Notes: generated from the letters alone by a model not told the origin. DNA of 36,997 nt from Gammaproteobacteria bacterium (GCA_024644535.1 JAHEKX010000008.1:1-36997), one strand, 5' to 3'; positions 8,531 to 18,779 are shown, counted from the stretch's first letter. Made by a program: numbers and translations.

Positions 8531-9047
8531 GCGCCTTTTCACGTTTATCCAAATCATCCTGAAGAGCGTCGACCTGCCGACGCAACTCATCTGCCTGATC
8601 AAGCATGCTGACGAACATTTCAAGGGAATCACGCATTAATAGCACACCAGAATGAACCTGCATATCAGCACGATACTGCTTACTCAAACGCTCAAAGCTG
8701 GCTCTACTGGACTGGGGCTCAAAAAAAGGACTGCTGGGTAAAGTGCTGATAAACGCTATCGCAACAGCCGTCTCCCAAGCTGCGGCCTCGGTGCGTTCTA
8801 TTCGCTGATGCCTCTGAAAATATTGCACCGCGCTAATATGGTCTCCGCGCGTCAACGCCTCGATGCCTTTCTCTAGAAAGGTCACACTGACGTTATCAAC
8901 CGAGGCAGACTCATCACAACGACAACTAGAAGACGCTGGCAAGTTCAGCACAATCTCGGGCTGCGGCCCAGATGTCTCAGGCTTTGGGGGCGTTGCGGTA
9001 CACGCCGAAAGCACTAGAAGCCCGACGCCGATGGTGAATGCTCTCAA
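8481..9047 (-). CDS. Putative outer-membrane lipoprotein with C-terminal coiled coil
   Basis: 188 residues. The N-terminus MRAFTIGVGLLVLSAC is a short lipoprotein signal with lipobox LSAC; Cys16 would be lipidated, and Thr at +2 favours sorting to the outer membrane. A Pro-rich linker follows, with a CRC motif (SSSCRCDES), then a TPR-like helical stretch (about 55-110) and a heptad-rich coiled coil at the end (about 145-180, ADELRRQVDALQDDLDKREK). The start is TTG, with GGAG seven bases upstream and no in-frame ATG nearby. It converges on the kinase gene and overlaps it by 50 bp. The layout recalls QseG-type lipoproteins encoded beside QseE/GlrK kinases, but I cannot show homology, so function is unassigned. 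Confidence 0.75.
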   Translation of the reverse strand: MRAFTIGVGLLVLSACTATPPKPETSGPQPEIVLNLPASSSCRCDESASVDNVSVTFLEKGIEALTRGDHISAVQYFQRHQRIERTEAAAWETAVAIAFISTLPSSPFFEPQSSRASFERLSKQYRADMQVHSGVLLMRDSLEMFVSMLDQADELRRQVDALQDDLDKREKALKRLRDLTLGSREESQ

Positions 9048-9104
9048 TTTCCTGCTCCAGTGATCTGTGCCTCGAGTCTACACCGACTTACACGCTTTAC
9101 CAAA

Positions 9105-10589
9105 TTACTCGGGACGCATGTGAGGAAACAAAAGAACGTCGCGAATTGACGGACTATCGGTAAGTAACATGACAAGTCGGTCAATACCGATGCCTTCACC
9201 GGCGGTAGGCGGCATGCCGTATTCTAGGGCTCGTACATAATCTGCGTCGTAGTGCATGGCTTCCTCATCGCCCGCGTCTTTTTCAGCCACCTGCGCTTTA
9301 AAACGCTCAGCTTGGTCTTCTGCATCGTTCAATTCAGAAAAACCATTGGCTAGCTCGCGTCCGGCGACAAAGAACTCGAATCTATCGGTCACAAATGGGT
9401 CACTGTCACTGCGGCGAGCCAGAGGCGATACCTCGGTGGGATAGGCGGTGATAAAAGTGGGCTGAATCAATCGGTGCTCGACGGTTTTTTCAAAGATCTC
9501 GATCTGCACCTTACCAAGCCCCCATGAAGGCTTGACCTCTATACCTAAACGTTCGGCAAAGGCACATGCTTGGGGCATATCGGCCAAATGTTCAGCAGTC
9601 AAGTCAGGGTTGTAGGCTAAAATCGAGTCGAACACGGTAAACCGGTCAAACTCCCCAGAAAAGTCCAAGGTTTGCCCTTGGTAATCGATGGTTGATGCAC
9701 CCAGTACATCCCCGACCAAACCCTGCAACATCTGCTCGGTAAGTAGCATGGCATCATGATAATCCGCGTAGGCCCAGTAATACTCTAACATCGTAAACTC
9801 AGGATTGTGGCGTGTACTCAAACCCTCGTTACGGAAATTTCGGTTAATCTCGAAGACTTTTTCAAATCCGCCTACGGTTAAGCGTTTAAGGTACAATTCG
9901 GGCGCAATTCGAAGATACATATCCAAATCGAGCGCGTTGTGATGCGTGACAAACGGCTTGGCAGCAGCACCACCAGGAATGACCTGCATCATGGGGGTTT
10001 CGACTTCCATAAAACCCCGCTCTTCCATAAAGTCGCGAATATAAGCCACAACTTTAGAACGTAGTTTGAATCGAGCACGAACCTCCTCATTCACTATCAA
10101 GTCAACGTAGCGCTGCCGATAGCGTAGCTCCTGATCAGCTAGGCCATGGTACTTGTCGGGCAATGGACGCAGTGACTTGGTCAGCAGTCTCGCCTCTTCC
10201 ATGTTGATGTACAAATCACCTTTGCCCGACTTGTGCAAAGGCCCTTGGGCAGCAACGATGTCACCCAAGTCCCAGGTTTTAATCTGAGCAAGAGTGTCCT
10301 CGCTTAAGGCTTGGCGATTGATATAAAGCTGAATTTGTCCACTCTCTTCTTGAATCAGCAAGAAGGCGCCGCGATTGCGAATCAAGCGACCGACAACGGC
10401 AAAATGCTGATCTGCTTGCTCCAATGCTTCTTTGCTTTCTTCACCAAACTGCGACTGTAAATCACCGGCATAGGCTGTGCGACGAAAATCGTTAGGAAAG
10501 GCTACGCCCTGCTCACGCAGACTCGCCAACTTCTGACGACGCTCGGCAATAAGCTTGTTTTCATCTTGAGGGTTCACCTGTTCAGACAT
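9105..10589 (-). CDS. lysS: Lysyl-tRNA synthetase, class II
   Basis: Charges tRNA-Lys with lysine in the cytosol. 494 residues, close to the E. coli length. An anticodon-binding OB fold at about 60-150 precedes the class II catalytic domain. Motif 2 is seen in [20 protein letters not shown], with the conserved [11 protein letters not shown] after it, and motif 3 in [20 protein letters not shown] near the C-terminus, which ends [14 protein letters not shown] upstream of the ATG is a good ribosome-binding site. It follows prfB by 9 bp, completing the recJ-prfB-lysS order known from E. coli. Confidence 0.98.
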   Translation of the reverse strand: MSEQVNPQDENKLIAERRQKLASLREQGVAFPNDFRRTAYAGDLQSQFGEESKEALEQADQHFAVVGRLIRNRGAFLLIQEESGQIQLYINRQALSEDTLAQIKTWDLGDIVAAQGPLHKSGKGDLYINMEEARLLTKSLRPLPDKYHGLADQELRYRQRYVDLIVNEEVRARFKLRSKVVAYIRDFMEERGFMEVETPMMQVIPGGAAAKPFVTHHNALDLDMYLRIAPELYLKRLTVGGFEKVFEINRNFRNEGLSTRHNPEFTMLEYYWAYADYHDAMLLTEQMLQGLVGDVLGASTIDYQGQTLDFSGEFDRFTVFDSILAYNPDLTAEHLADMPQACAFAERLGIEVKPSWGLGKVQIEIFEKTVEHRLIQPTFITAYPTEVSPLARRSDSDPFVTDRFEFFVAGRELANGFSELNDAEDQAERFKAQVAEKDAGDEEAMHYDADYVRALEYGMPPTAGEGIGIDRLVMLLTDSPSIRDVLLFPHMRPE

Positions 10590-10598
10590 AATATTTCC

Positions 10599-11697
10599 TT
10601 AGCTTAAGCCACTCTTTAAAGAGGCTTGAATAAACATATCGATCCCGCCATCTAATACCGCCTGAGTATTTGAGGTCTCTACACCCGTTCGCAGATCTTT
10701 AATTCGAGATTGATCAAGAACATACGAACGAATCTGGCTACCCCAGCCTATGTCGGCTTTAGAATCTTCTAACGCTTGCTGTTTTTCGCTGCGTTTTTGC
10801 ATTTCAAGTTCGTAAAGTTTACCACGCAGTAACTTCATGGCGTTGTCGCGGTTCTGATGCTGAGAACGTTCGGTCTGGCACTGCACAACCACGCCGGTTG
10901 GCAGGTGAGTCAAACGCACGGCTGAATCCGTTTTGTTCACATGCTGACCGCCGGCTCCCGAAGCTCGGTAAGTATCTACTCGAAGGTCGGCCGGGTTAAT
11001 TTCAATTTCGATGTTGTCATCGATTTCAGGAGACACGAACACCGATGCAAATGAAGTATGGCGCCGATTACCCGAGTCAAAAGGCGACTTACGAACCAAA
11101 CGATGCACGCCGGTCTCTGTGCGCAACCAGCCAAATGCATATTCACCGTCAAACTTGATAGTCGCACTTTTTATACCGGCGACCTCGCCCGCCGAACATT
11201 CTATCAGCTCAGTCTTAAAGCCCTTCGCCTCGCCCCAGCGCAAATACATGCGTAGCAGTATCTCAGCCCAATCTTGTGCCTCAGTGCCGCCAGATCCCGA
11301 TTGAATATCTAAGTAGGCGTTATTTTCGTCGACCTCACCCGAGAACATACGTCGAAATTCTAGTTGGTCCAATATTACAATTAACTTCTGGATTTCGGAT
11401 TTTATATCCTCTAACGAATCCGCGTCGTTTTCGGCAACCACCAAGTCCAGCAAATCAGTTGTGTCATCAGCACCTTCGGTTAAGGTTTCGATAGACTCGA
11501 CAACCGCTTCTAGCGCCGCCCGTTCTTTGCCCAGAGCCTGTGCGCGCTCTGGGTCATCCCATACGTTGGACTCACCCAACTCAAGTTCGACTTCGGTTAA
11601 ACGCTCTTTACGCTCGTCAAAGTCAAAGATACCCCCTAAGCACGTCAGTCCGTGCGCGAATATCTTCGAGTTGATTGTACAGAGGGTTGGTTTCCAT
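10599..11697 (-). CDS. prfB: Peptide chain release factor 2, with programmed +1 frameshift
   Basis: Recognises UGA and UAA stop codons and triggers peptide release. The gene is read in two frames: 24 codons from the ATG at 11697, then an in-frame TGA at 11623-11625. A +1 shift continues as GAC TTT GAC to the end, giving 365 residues, the E. coli length. The main frame contains KSPFDSG (SPF, the stop-codon reader, RF2 type) and [14 protein letters not shown] (GGQ, the peptidyl-transfer motif). A reading that starts at the TTG at 11579 would miss the first 39 residues. Downstream of recJ and upstream of lysS, as in E. coli. Confidence 0.97.
11622..11637 (-). promoter_or_regulatory. prfB programmed +1 frameshift site
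   Basis: On the minus strand the sequence AGGGGGTATCTTTGAC is the classic RF2 recoding element: an internal Shine-Dalgarno (AGGGGG), three bases, the slippery CTT, a TGA stop and a following C. When RF2 is scarce the ribosome pauses at TGA, slips from CTT to TTT and resumes at GAC. This is known autoregulation of RF2; the sequence matches the E. coli site as I remember it. Confidence 0.97.
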
Positions 11698-11749
11698 ACC
11701 GAGGCCTGTGCGCTAAATTCAAGGGGCGCTAGTCTACCCTAGGCTGACC

Positions 11750-13495
11750 TCAGAGTGAATGTGCAAGCGGCGTTTCTGCATATTCTATTATCAATTGCAG
11801 AGATTTTAAGCCTCGAAATTCATTTACGTCTAGGCGATACAGAAACCTTAGCGTCTCCCCAAGGTTCGCCTGATAAAAGTCAAGGTCAACATTAAAGGCT
11901 ATAGCGTCAAGCAATGCTTCCGAAGAAGCCAGCTGAAGACGCATTTTTGCATGTTGACCCGATAAAACTCTGAGCTCGATAATTCGTAATTCATTGTCAA
12001 ACAAGGGCTCGGGGAACTGTTGCCCCCACGGCTGCAGGACTCTTAGCTCTTGTGCCACTTCCAATGAAAAATCGCATTCGTCGAGCGCACCATCGCTTAA
12101 CTTAACGGGGTGGAACAGTTCAGGCGCCGTATGTTTAGCCAAAAACTCCTCTAATGCTTGACCGAAAGGTTTTAGGGCGGAACTAGGAATCGTAAGGCCT
12201 GCTGCCATAGCGTGCCCCCCAAACTTACAGATTAGCCCAGGGTTTAATGTAGCGACCGAATCGAGCACATCGCGGATATGCACCCCTTCAATCGACCGAG
12301 CAGAGCCCTTCAAATACTCATCAGTATCATTGGCAAACACAATTACTGGGCGGTTATATTGCTCTTTTATTCGCGAGGCTAAAATCCCCACCACTCCTTG
12401 GTGCCACGAGGCATTATACAAAGTAATCGCGGCAGGGATGTCGCCCGCCTCAAAAGCCGGCAATTCAGTCAATAAGGCCTGAGCATCAGCTTTCATGCTT
12501 TGCTCGATCAAACGCCGTTCCCGATTAAACTCGTCTAGGCGATTAGCTAATTCGCGCGCTTCTAATGAATCGTTGGACAGGAGGCATCGGATACCCACCG
12601 AAATATCATCCAAACGCCCGGCGGCATTAATACGGGGCCCCAAAGCAAAACCCAAGTCTTGTGCAACAAGATTGCGCCATGACTTTTTTGCGACCTCAAG
12701 TAGTGCTTGTATCCCTGGCCGCATAATTCCCGAACGCATGCGGCGCAAGCCCTGTTCGACCAAAATTCTATTGTTGCGATCAAGCGGCACCACGTCCGCC
12801 ACCGAACCCAATGCCACTAAATCCAGAAACTCTGCTAAGTTAGGCTGCACTATGCCTTTAGCCTGGAACCAGCCCTGTTCACGCAAACTAGCGCGCAAAG
12901 CCAGCATAACGTAAAAAATAACGCCCACACCCGCAAGCGCCTTACTTTGAAACGCACAACCAGGTTGATTTGGATTTACAATCACATCGGCATTAGGCAG
13001 GGTGTCAGCCGGCAAATGGTGATCAGTCACCAGCACTTGCCACCCCTTAGATTTCGCCAGATCTACACCTGCATGACTGGCAATCCCATTATCAACTGTA
13101 ACAATCACATCCGGCTGATATTGCGCTGCCACGTCTACAATTTCTGGTGTGAGTCCGTAGCCATAATCAAAACGATTGGGGACCAAGTATTGCACTTCGT
13201 AGCCAAAGGCTCTCATACAACTCACAAACAGCGTAACACTCGTGGCACCATCGGCATCAAAGTCACCGACAACCAAAATCCTGTTTTGACTCGCCATCGC
13301 CGAAGCCAGCAGTTCCGCCGCTTCGTGAATTCCCTTTAGACCAGAAGGGGGCAATAATCCACCAAAGCCCAAATCCAACTCATCAGAAGAAACGACACCC
13401 CGACTCGATAAAATCCGAGCAAACAGGGTGTTACCGTGGAGTTCACGGGTCTCGCCCCCGATATCAGACCGCCGCTGAATGAGTGAATCAGACAC
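11750..13495 (-). CDS. recJ: Single-stranded-DNA-specific exonuclease RecJ
   Basis: 5'-3' ssDNA exonuclease for recombination, mismatch and base-excision repair. 581 residues, near the E. coli length. DHH-family motifs are present: VVGDFDADGATS (Asp78, Asp80, Asp82), VTVDNGI (Asp135), LVTDHH (158-160), the conserved ALAGVGVIFYV segment, and the DHHA1 motif GGHAMAAGLTI, followed by the C-terminal OB-fold region. The start is GTG at 13495, 10 bp after the ggt stop, with a weak GTGAG upstream; no ATG fits. Upstream of prfB and lysS as in E. coli. Confidence 0.97.
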   Translation of the reverse strand: MSDSLIQRRSDIGGETRELHGNTLFARILSSRGVVSSDELDLGFGGLLPPSGLKGIHEAAELLASAMASQNRILVVGDFDADGATSVTLFVSCMRAFGYEVQYLVPNRFDYGYGLTPEIVDVAAQYQPDVIVTVDNGIASHAGVDLAKSKGWQVLVTDHHLPADTLPNADVIVNPNQPGCAFQSKALAGVGVIFYVMLALRASLREQGWFQAKGIVQPNLAEFLDLVALGSVADVVPLDRNNRILVEQGLRRMRSGIMRPGIQALLEVAKKSWRNLVAQDLGFALGPRINAAGRLDDISVGIRCLLSNDSLEARELANRLDEFNRERRLIEQSMKADAQALLTELPAFEAGDIPAAITLYNASWHQGVVGILASRIKEQYNRPVIVFANDTDEYLKGSARSIEGVHIRDVLDSVATLNPGLICKFGGHAMAAGLTIPSSALKPFGQALEEFLAKHTAPELFHPVKLSDGALDECDFSLEVAQELRVLQPWGQQFPEPLFDNELRIIELRVLSGQHAKMRLQLASSEALLDAIAFNVDLDFYQANLGETLRFLYRLDVNEFRGLKSLQLIIEYAETPLAHSL

Positions 13496-13505
13496 AAGTT
13501 CTCAC

Positions 13506-15275
13506 TTAATACGCCGTCACTGTGCCGTCTTTGCGCATCTCGGTCGCGCCAGAATATACGCCGGTTTGGGGGTTCCTATAAATCGCTTGATAACCACCAA
13601 ACATGGCTCCAGCACCATTGTATTCGACTTTATGGCCCATCTCACGCAAGCGCCCCACCGTGCTTTGTGGCACTCCTGGCTCCACGTAAAGCACCCCATA
13701 CCCCTCATAGGGAAGGTCCGTGGGCGAGGCGCCACCATCGTGCAAAAACCGTGCGGCATCACCCGCCGCTTGAATGTCCATACCAAAATCCAACCAATTA
13801 ATCAGTACCTGCACATGCCCCTGAGGCTGCATGCCGCCTCCCATCAAACCAAAGCTCATGACCGGCTTGTCACCCTGCATTAAAAACGCTGGAATAATCG
13901 TCTGAAAAGGCCGTTTACCAGGCGCATATACATTCGGATGACCTTCTGTCAAAGCAAACAATTCTCCGCGATCCTGCAGCATAAAGCCCAAGCCATCGGG
14001 CACAAGTCCAGAGCCCATACCTCGGTAGTTTGACTGAATCAAAGACACCATCATGCCCGAGGCATCGGCCACAGTTAAGTACGTTGTATCACCCTCACCT
14101 TCAAGCAAAACCTCGCTCGGGCCATAATCATCGGCAGCTCGATTAGGATTAATTCGTTGAAGTTGCTGCCTACCGTATTCATCCGAAATCAACGTTTGCA
14201 CGGGCGTCTTAATAAAATCAGGGTCAGCAAAGCTCGCCGCCATATCGGCAAAAGCCAAACGCTTAGCTTCGACCATGTAATGCATGACCTCAGGAGAGCC
14301 CCGCTCCCATTGACTTAAATCGACATTTTTCAAAATTGATAACATCATCAAGGCTGCAAGCCCTTGTCCATTGGGCGGCAATTCGTACAGCGTATACCCC
14401 TTGTAATTTACGCCAATCGGTGTGACCCACTCGCCACGATGCGCCACAAAATCCGCCAATCGCAAGTCTCCGCCAATCCGTTTCATGTAGGCATCGATCG
14501 TTTGTGCGATACGCCCAGAATAAAAAGCATTACGCCCTTCTTGGGCGAGTAGCGCAAGGGTATTTGCTAGGTCAGAGTTACGAAACAGCTCGCCCGCTAC
14601 AGGGGCCTTGTTGCCCTTGAAATAGGTCTCCATGGTATTGTCGAGCTCTTCTATCATGGGAGCCACCTGCTTAAAACGCGCCAAATTCCGCTCGAAGTAA
14701 TACGCAATGACCGGAGACACGGGAAAGCCTTTGCGAGCATAATCGATCGCGGGCGCTAATACCTCGGACATCGGGAGCGACCCAAAACGCTCGTGCAATG
14801 CGAACCAACCATCGACAGTCCCTGGCACTGTGACCGATAAAGACCCATGAGACGGGATCCCCTCATAATCAGCTGGCACACTCTGCTCTTGTTTCAGCTT
14901 TTCTATGGTACCTTTTAAGTCCTGCAGATCTCGTCCCACAGGGGCACGCCCAGATCCGTTGTAGCCATGCAACTTTTGTGTTTCGGGGTCCCAAATAATA
15001 GCGAACAAATCGCCCCCGACCCCGTTACCCGTGGGTTCCATAAGCCCTAAGGCGGCGTTTGCGGCAATAGCGGCGTCAACCGCACTTCCGCCCTTTTTCA
15101 GAATATCGAGTGCCACCTGAGAAGCGAGAGGCTGCGCCGTGGCCGCGATACCATTTTTGCCGTATACGGGGCTACGAGAGTAATCTGGTCCTACAGGTCG
15201 CCCGCCCGCACCTAAACCCTGTGAGGTAGCATCAGCAGGGAACACAAGTACCACCAACAAAAGAATCGCACGCAT
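13506..15275 (-). CDS. ggt: Gamma-glutamyltransferase (periplasmic Ntn hydrolase)
   Basis: Cleaves the gamma-glutamyl bond of glutathione and related peptides and transfers it to water or amino acids. 589 residues. A short signal peptide (hydrophobic LLLVVLVF, likely cleavage after PADA near residue 16) points to export. The precursor should cut itself before Thr397 in GDTTYLTVADASG, which becomes the N-terminal nucleophile of the small subunit; E. coli has TTHYSVVD there. LMEPTGNGVGGDLFAI and GLMGGGMQPQGHVQV are typical family segments. GGAGG eight bases before the ATG is a strong ribosome-binding site. It lies between the DUF599 gene and recJ, which is not its place in E. coli. Confidence 0.95.
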   Translation of the reverse strand: MRAILLLVVLVFPADATSQGLGAGGRPVGPDYSRSPVYGKNGIAATAQPLASQVALDILKKGGSAVDAAIAANAALGLMEPTGNGVGGDLFAIIWDPETQKLHGYNGSGRAPVGRDLQDLKGTIEKLKQEQSVPADYEGIPSHGSLSVTVPGTVDGWFALHERFGSLPMSEVLAPAIDYARKGFPVSPVIAYYFERNLARFKQVAPMIEELDNTMETYFKGNKAPVAGELFRNSDLANTLALLAQEGRNAFYSGRIAQTIDAYMKRIGGDLRLADFVAHRGEWVTPIGVNYKGYTLYELPPNGQGLAALMMLSILKNVDLSQWERGSPEVMHYMVEAKRLAFADMAASFADPDFIKTPVQTLISDEYGRQQLQRINPNRAADDYGPSEVLLEGEGDTTYLTVADASGMMVSLIQSNYRGMGSGLVPDGLGFMLQDRGELFALTEGHPNVYAPGKRPFQTIIPAFLMQGDKPVMSFGLMGGGMQPQGHVQVLINWLDFGMDIQAAGDAARFLHDGGASPTDLPYEGYGVLYVEPGVPQSTVGRLREMGHKVEYNGAGAMFGGYQAIYRNPQTGVYSGATEMRKDGTVTAY

Positions 15276-15328
15276 AAAAAAGCCTCCGTTTATTTACAGA
15301 GTCTGACAAATTGATTGAGGGAACTCAA

Positions 15329-16060
15329 TTATCGATCACGCAGGACTTGTACTGCTTTTGACGAAAACTCACGCTGCGCAAGGGTCAGCAAAACCAAACA
15401 GCCGGCCCCAAGCAAAACCCAAACATTTATCAACCATCCCAATAAAGCCAGGGCAAAGTAGTAGGCGCGCAAACCGTGATTAAAGTCGTGATTGGCCAGA
15501 TCTGACATTTTTGCCGCTCGCAGTGCGAAGGCCTCAAATTCGTCGTTTAAGGGCAAATTGAGCGGCTCACCATGATGAACGGGTGCCCCTCCTAACAAAA
15601 TGGCGCACATAATGTACTGGCGCACTGCCCAAGTGAACTTAAAAAAAGCATACACAAAAATCAGTGCTAAAAAGAACAGCTTGGCCCGAACCGATTCCGC
15701 TGAGGCTGAATCGGCCAAATGCGCTGAGTTAATAACCTCAACCAGACCATCTGCCGACATCATCGCGGTCAGAGTACCGGCCAATAATAGAATCGTCGTA
15801 GAGGCAAAAAAGGTTACCACTCGCTCCAGATTACCCAGGATCGTTGCGTCGCTAACACGCTGCTCCCGCAGCATAACTTGACGCATCCAATTTTCGCGGT
15901 GTTTACGCATAATACTAGACAGCGTGAGCTCCCGCTTGGCGCGAAACTTGGCAAGACGCGCGTAAGCAAACCAAGTGCCAAAAAATATGGCAATGGCCAA
16001 CCAATCTTTCACCATCAGGGGCGAATCGAAACCGCCGATCAGGGTAGTCGACCAATTCAT
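15329..16060 (-). CDS. DUF599-family inner-membrane protein
   Basis: 243 residues with four hydrophobic segments, at about 16-34, 84-106, 128-150 and 206-232. The stretch FNHGLRAYYFALALLGW before the last segment is characteristic of the DUF599 family; its biochemical role is unknown. The ATG directly abuts the thrC stop (TAA then ATG), so it is probably translationally coupled to thrC. That suggests co-expression with threonine synthesis but does not show a shared function. Confidence 0.85.
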   Translation of the reverse strand: MNWSTTLIGGFDSPLMVKDWLAIAIFFGTWFAYARLAKFRAKRELTLSSIMRKHRENWMRQVMLREQRVSDATILGNLERVVTFFASTTILLLAGTLTAMMSADGLVEVINSAHLADSASAESVRAKLFFLALIFVYAFFKFTWAVRQYIMCAILLGGAPVHHGEPLNLPLNDEFEAFALRAAKMSDLANHDFNHGLRAYYFALALLGWLINVWVLLGAGCLVLLTLAQREFSSKAVQVLRDR

Positions 16061-17455
16061 TTAGCTGGCCACATGCCCTGACATGTATGCCTGAACAGCC
16101 TCGAGATCGTTATCGATTACATCATATCGTTCTTCACGCTCGAACAAATCAGCCAAGTGCTCTGGCAGCGGTGGTTCTACATCGAGCCCGGCTTCGCTAA
16201 TCGCGCCGGGAAATTTAGCCGCGTGAGCCGTCGCCAGCGTAATCATGGGTGTTTCGGGTTTTCCGTAAATGCGCGCCGCGGCGACACCTATCGCTGAATG
16301 AGGGTCCGCCAAATACTGACAATCGTGCCACAAGCGTGCAATTTCTGAGCAGGTCTCGTCGTCGCTGACTCGGTAACTAGCAAATAGTGCACGAGTTCGC
16401 TCCATAGCCGTATCAGAAAACCGAATTGCTTCTGTTTTAAATTGCTCGAATAAATCAGAGATGACAGCACCATCACGATCGTACACGTCAAATAGCAAAC
16501 GCTCGAAGTTACTCGATACCGTGATATCCATACTGGGAGACAACGAGGCTTCTAGAGACATTTTGTCGTACACCCCGGTTGTCATCATTTTATGCAGCAC
16601 GTCATTTTTATTAGTCGCGATGACCAATTGCTCGACGGGCAACCCCATCTGTTTGGCTAAATAGCCGGCAAATATATCACCGAAGTTGCCTGTGGGTACC
16701 GAAAAACTGACGGAACGATCGGGACCGCCCACGCTTAGAGCAGCGTAAAAGTAGTAGACGATTTGAGCCATAATACGGGCCCAATTAATCGAGTTTACCG
16801 CTACCAGACCGCGATCTTCAGGTAATCCTGAGCGATCTCCAAAAGTTGCTTTTACAAGAGCCTGGCAATCATCAAAATTGCCGCGAACAGCCAAATTGTG
16901 AATATTATCGCCGACAACCGTGGTCATTTGCTTGCGCTGAACGTCCGACACGCGCTGATACGGGTGCAGAATAAAAATATCAATATTGCTACAACGTTTA
17001 CAGCCCTCGATTGCCGCCGAACCCGTGTCGCCAGAGGTTGCTCCCATAATCATAATACGCTCATCGCGACGCTTAAGGACTTCGTCAAGCAATCGCCCAA
17101 GCAACTGCAACGCAAAGTCTTTAAACGCTAAGGTTGGGCCATGAAATAGTTCTAACACCCATTGATTAGGGGCAATTTGTACCATAGGAGCAACCGCATC
17201 GTGGCGAAATATCGAGTAGGTTTCTGCCACAATTGCGTCTAGCTCGTCGCGTGAGAACGCATCCTCAACAAATGGGTACACAATCTCAGCTGCAAGTGCA
17301 GGGTAGCTTAACTTACGCCATGACCGAATTTGCTCTTGAGTAAAGGTCGGTAGTTGCTCCGGAACATACAAACCTCCGTCTGATGCCAATCCAGTAAGTA
17401 GGACATCTTCAAAATTTAACGCCGGCGCTTTACCGCGGGTACTAATGTATTTCAT
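16061..17455 (-). CDS. thrC: Threonine synthase
   Basis: PLP enzyme converting O-phosphohomoserine to threonine. 464 residues. The N-terminus MKYISTRGKAPALNFEDVLLTGLASDGGLYVP is the usual cap. The PLP Lys is Lys112 in LAFKDFALQLLG, and the phosphate-binding loop is in GATSGDTGSAAIEG. Length and motifs match the long Pseudomonas/yeast-like type. AGAGGA just before the ATG is a good ribosome-binding site. It starts 13 bp after hom, making a hom-thrC operon. No thrB is in the window, so homoserine kinase must be encoded elsewhere. Confidence 0.97.
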   Translation of the reverse strand: MKYISTRGKAPALNFEDVLLTGLASDGGLYVPEQLPTFTQEQIRSWRKLSYPALAAEIVYPFVEDAFSRDELDAIVAETYSIFRHDAVAPMVQIAPNQWVLELFHGPTLAFKDFALQLLGRLLDEVLKRRDERIMIMGATSGDTGSAAIEGCKRCSNIDIFILHPYQRVSDVQRKQMTTVVGDNIHNLAVRGNFDDCQALVKATFGDRSGLPEDRGLVAVNSINWARIMAQIVYYFYAALSVGGPDRSVSFSVPTGNFGDIFAGYLAKQMGLPVEQLVIATNKNDVLHKMMTTGVYDKMSLEASLSPSMDITVSSNFERLLFDVYDRDGAVISDLFEQFKTEAIRFSDTAMERTRALFASYRVSDDETCSEIARLWHDCQYLADPHSAIGVAAARIYGKPETPMITLATAHAAKFPGAISEAGLDVEPPLPEHLADLFEREERYDVIDNDLEAVQAYMSGHVAS

Positions 17456-17468
17456 GACTTCCTCTTTC

Positions 17469-18779
17469 TCACTGGCCTTTCAGCGTTTCGACGCGAATAC
17501 GCATGACTTCTGAAAGTGTTGTTTCTAGCGCTTCGATTTCAGCAACCGCGCCCAATAATTGCGCCTGTTCAGCGGGATTAGTAAGCACAACCAAAGACAC
17601 ACTTTCCTGACCTTTGGTCGGCGGTTTTTGGATCAGTGCTTCGATGCTGATGCCGCGTTCGCTTAAGATGCTGGACACCTTAGACATAACACCAGGCTTG
17701 TCTTGTACATTCAAACGTAAGTACCAAGGCGTCACCACTTGAGCCATAGGCACACTGTCGATCTCAGTAATCGACTCTGCGTCTACCCCCAAGGCGGGAA
17801 TTTGTGGCAATTGGTCAGCGGCCAGCTCTCGAGCAATATCCACGATGTCTGCCACAACAGCCGACGCTGTCGGTGCAGCGCCTGCACCTGCTCCACAATA
17901 AAGAGTTGGACCTACAGCCGAGCCATCGATAAGCACGGCATTCTCAACGCCATTCACACGCGATAGCAATTGATCCTCGGGAATTAAGGTGGGATGCACA
18001 CGAAGATTCACACCGGCTTCGGTAAGCTTTGCAATACCTAAGTGTTTGATACGGTAACCCAGCTCCTCTGCAAAACTCAGATCGGCGGGGGTTATGCGCG
18101 TCACGCCCTCGGTATATACGCCATTGATATTCAGGGGAATGCCAAATGCAATGGCCGCCAAAATGACCAGCTTGTGTGCTGCATCGATACCTTCAACATC
18201 AAATGTGGGGTCTGCCTCGGCATAACCCAGGGCTTGAGCTTCCGCTAGCACATCGCCAAAAGCACGCTTGGCCGTACCCATCTCCGTTAATATGAAGTTA
18301 GTGGTGCCGTTAATAATGCCCGCCAGCCAGTTGATTTGATTGCCTGCTAAACCCTCGCGCAAAGCTTTAATAATTGGAATACCGCCGGCCACTGCTGCCT
18401 CGTAGCGCAAAGCCACTCCATGCTCACTCGCCAATGCAAATAATTCCGTGCCGAATTCAGCGATCAAGGCTTTATTGGCAGTCACAACATGCTTTCCAGC
18501 CTTGATGGCTTGCTCAACTATGTCTTTCGCGGCTGAAGTGCCCCCAATCAGTTCAATAACAATGTCGACTTCTGAGTCTTCAACCACTGCAAATATATCT
18601 TGGCTAACTCTAATGCCTGAAGTATTACAAAGACTGTTTTCTCGACGCGCACCGACGTGAACAAGCTTGATCTCGGCGCCCGCCCTCAAGCTAATAGCTT
18701 CCCCGCTAGCGGCAAGCAGATTGACTGTCCCACTGCCAACCGTGCCCAAGCCGCAAATGCCGAGCTTAATGGTTTTCAT
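17469..18779 (-). CDS. hom: Homoserine dehydrogenase with ACT domain
   Basis: NAD(P)H-dependent reduction of aspartate semialdehyde to homoserine, the branch toward threonine and methionine. 436 residues: Rossmann domain with GLGTVGSG (10-17), the TANKALIA segment, catalytic domain with AAVAGGIPIIKALREG, GIINGTTNFILTEM and EADPTFDVEGIDAAHK, then an ACT domain at about 352-430 (LRLNVQDKPGVMSKVSSILS) that normally gives feedback control by threonine. It is the stand-alone type, not fused to aspartokinase. AGAGGA lies eight bases upstream of the ATG. I saw no Thr- or Ile-rich leader peptide upstream, so classical attenuation is not supported. Confidence 0.97.
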   Translation of the reverse strand: MKTIKLGICGLGTVGSGTVNLLAASGEAISLRAGAEIKLVHVGARRENSLCNTSGIRVSQDIFAVVEDSEVDIVIELIGGTSAAKDIVEQAIKAGKHVVTANKALIAEFGTELFALASEHGVALRYEAAVAGGIPIIKALREGLAGNQINWLAGIINGTTNFILTEMGTAKRAFGDVLAEAQALGYAEADPTFDVEGIDAAHKLVILAAIAFGIPLNINGVYTEGVTRITPADLSFAEELGYRIKHLGIAKLTEAGVNLRVHPTLIPEDQLLSRVNGVENAVLIDGSAVGPTLYCGAGAGAAPTASAVVADIVDIARELAADQLPQIPALGVDAESITEIDSVPMAQVVTPWYLRLNVQDKPGVMSKVSSILSERGISIEALIQKPPTKGQESVSLVVLTNPAEQAQLLGAVAEIEALETTLSEVMRIRVETLKGQ

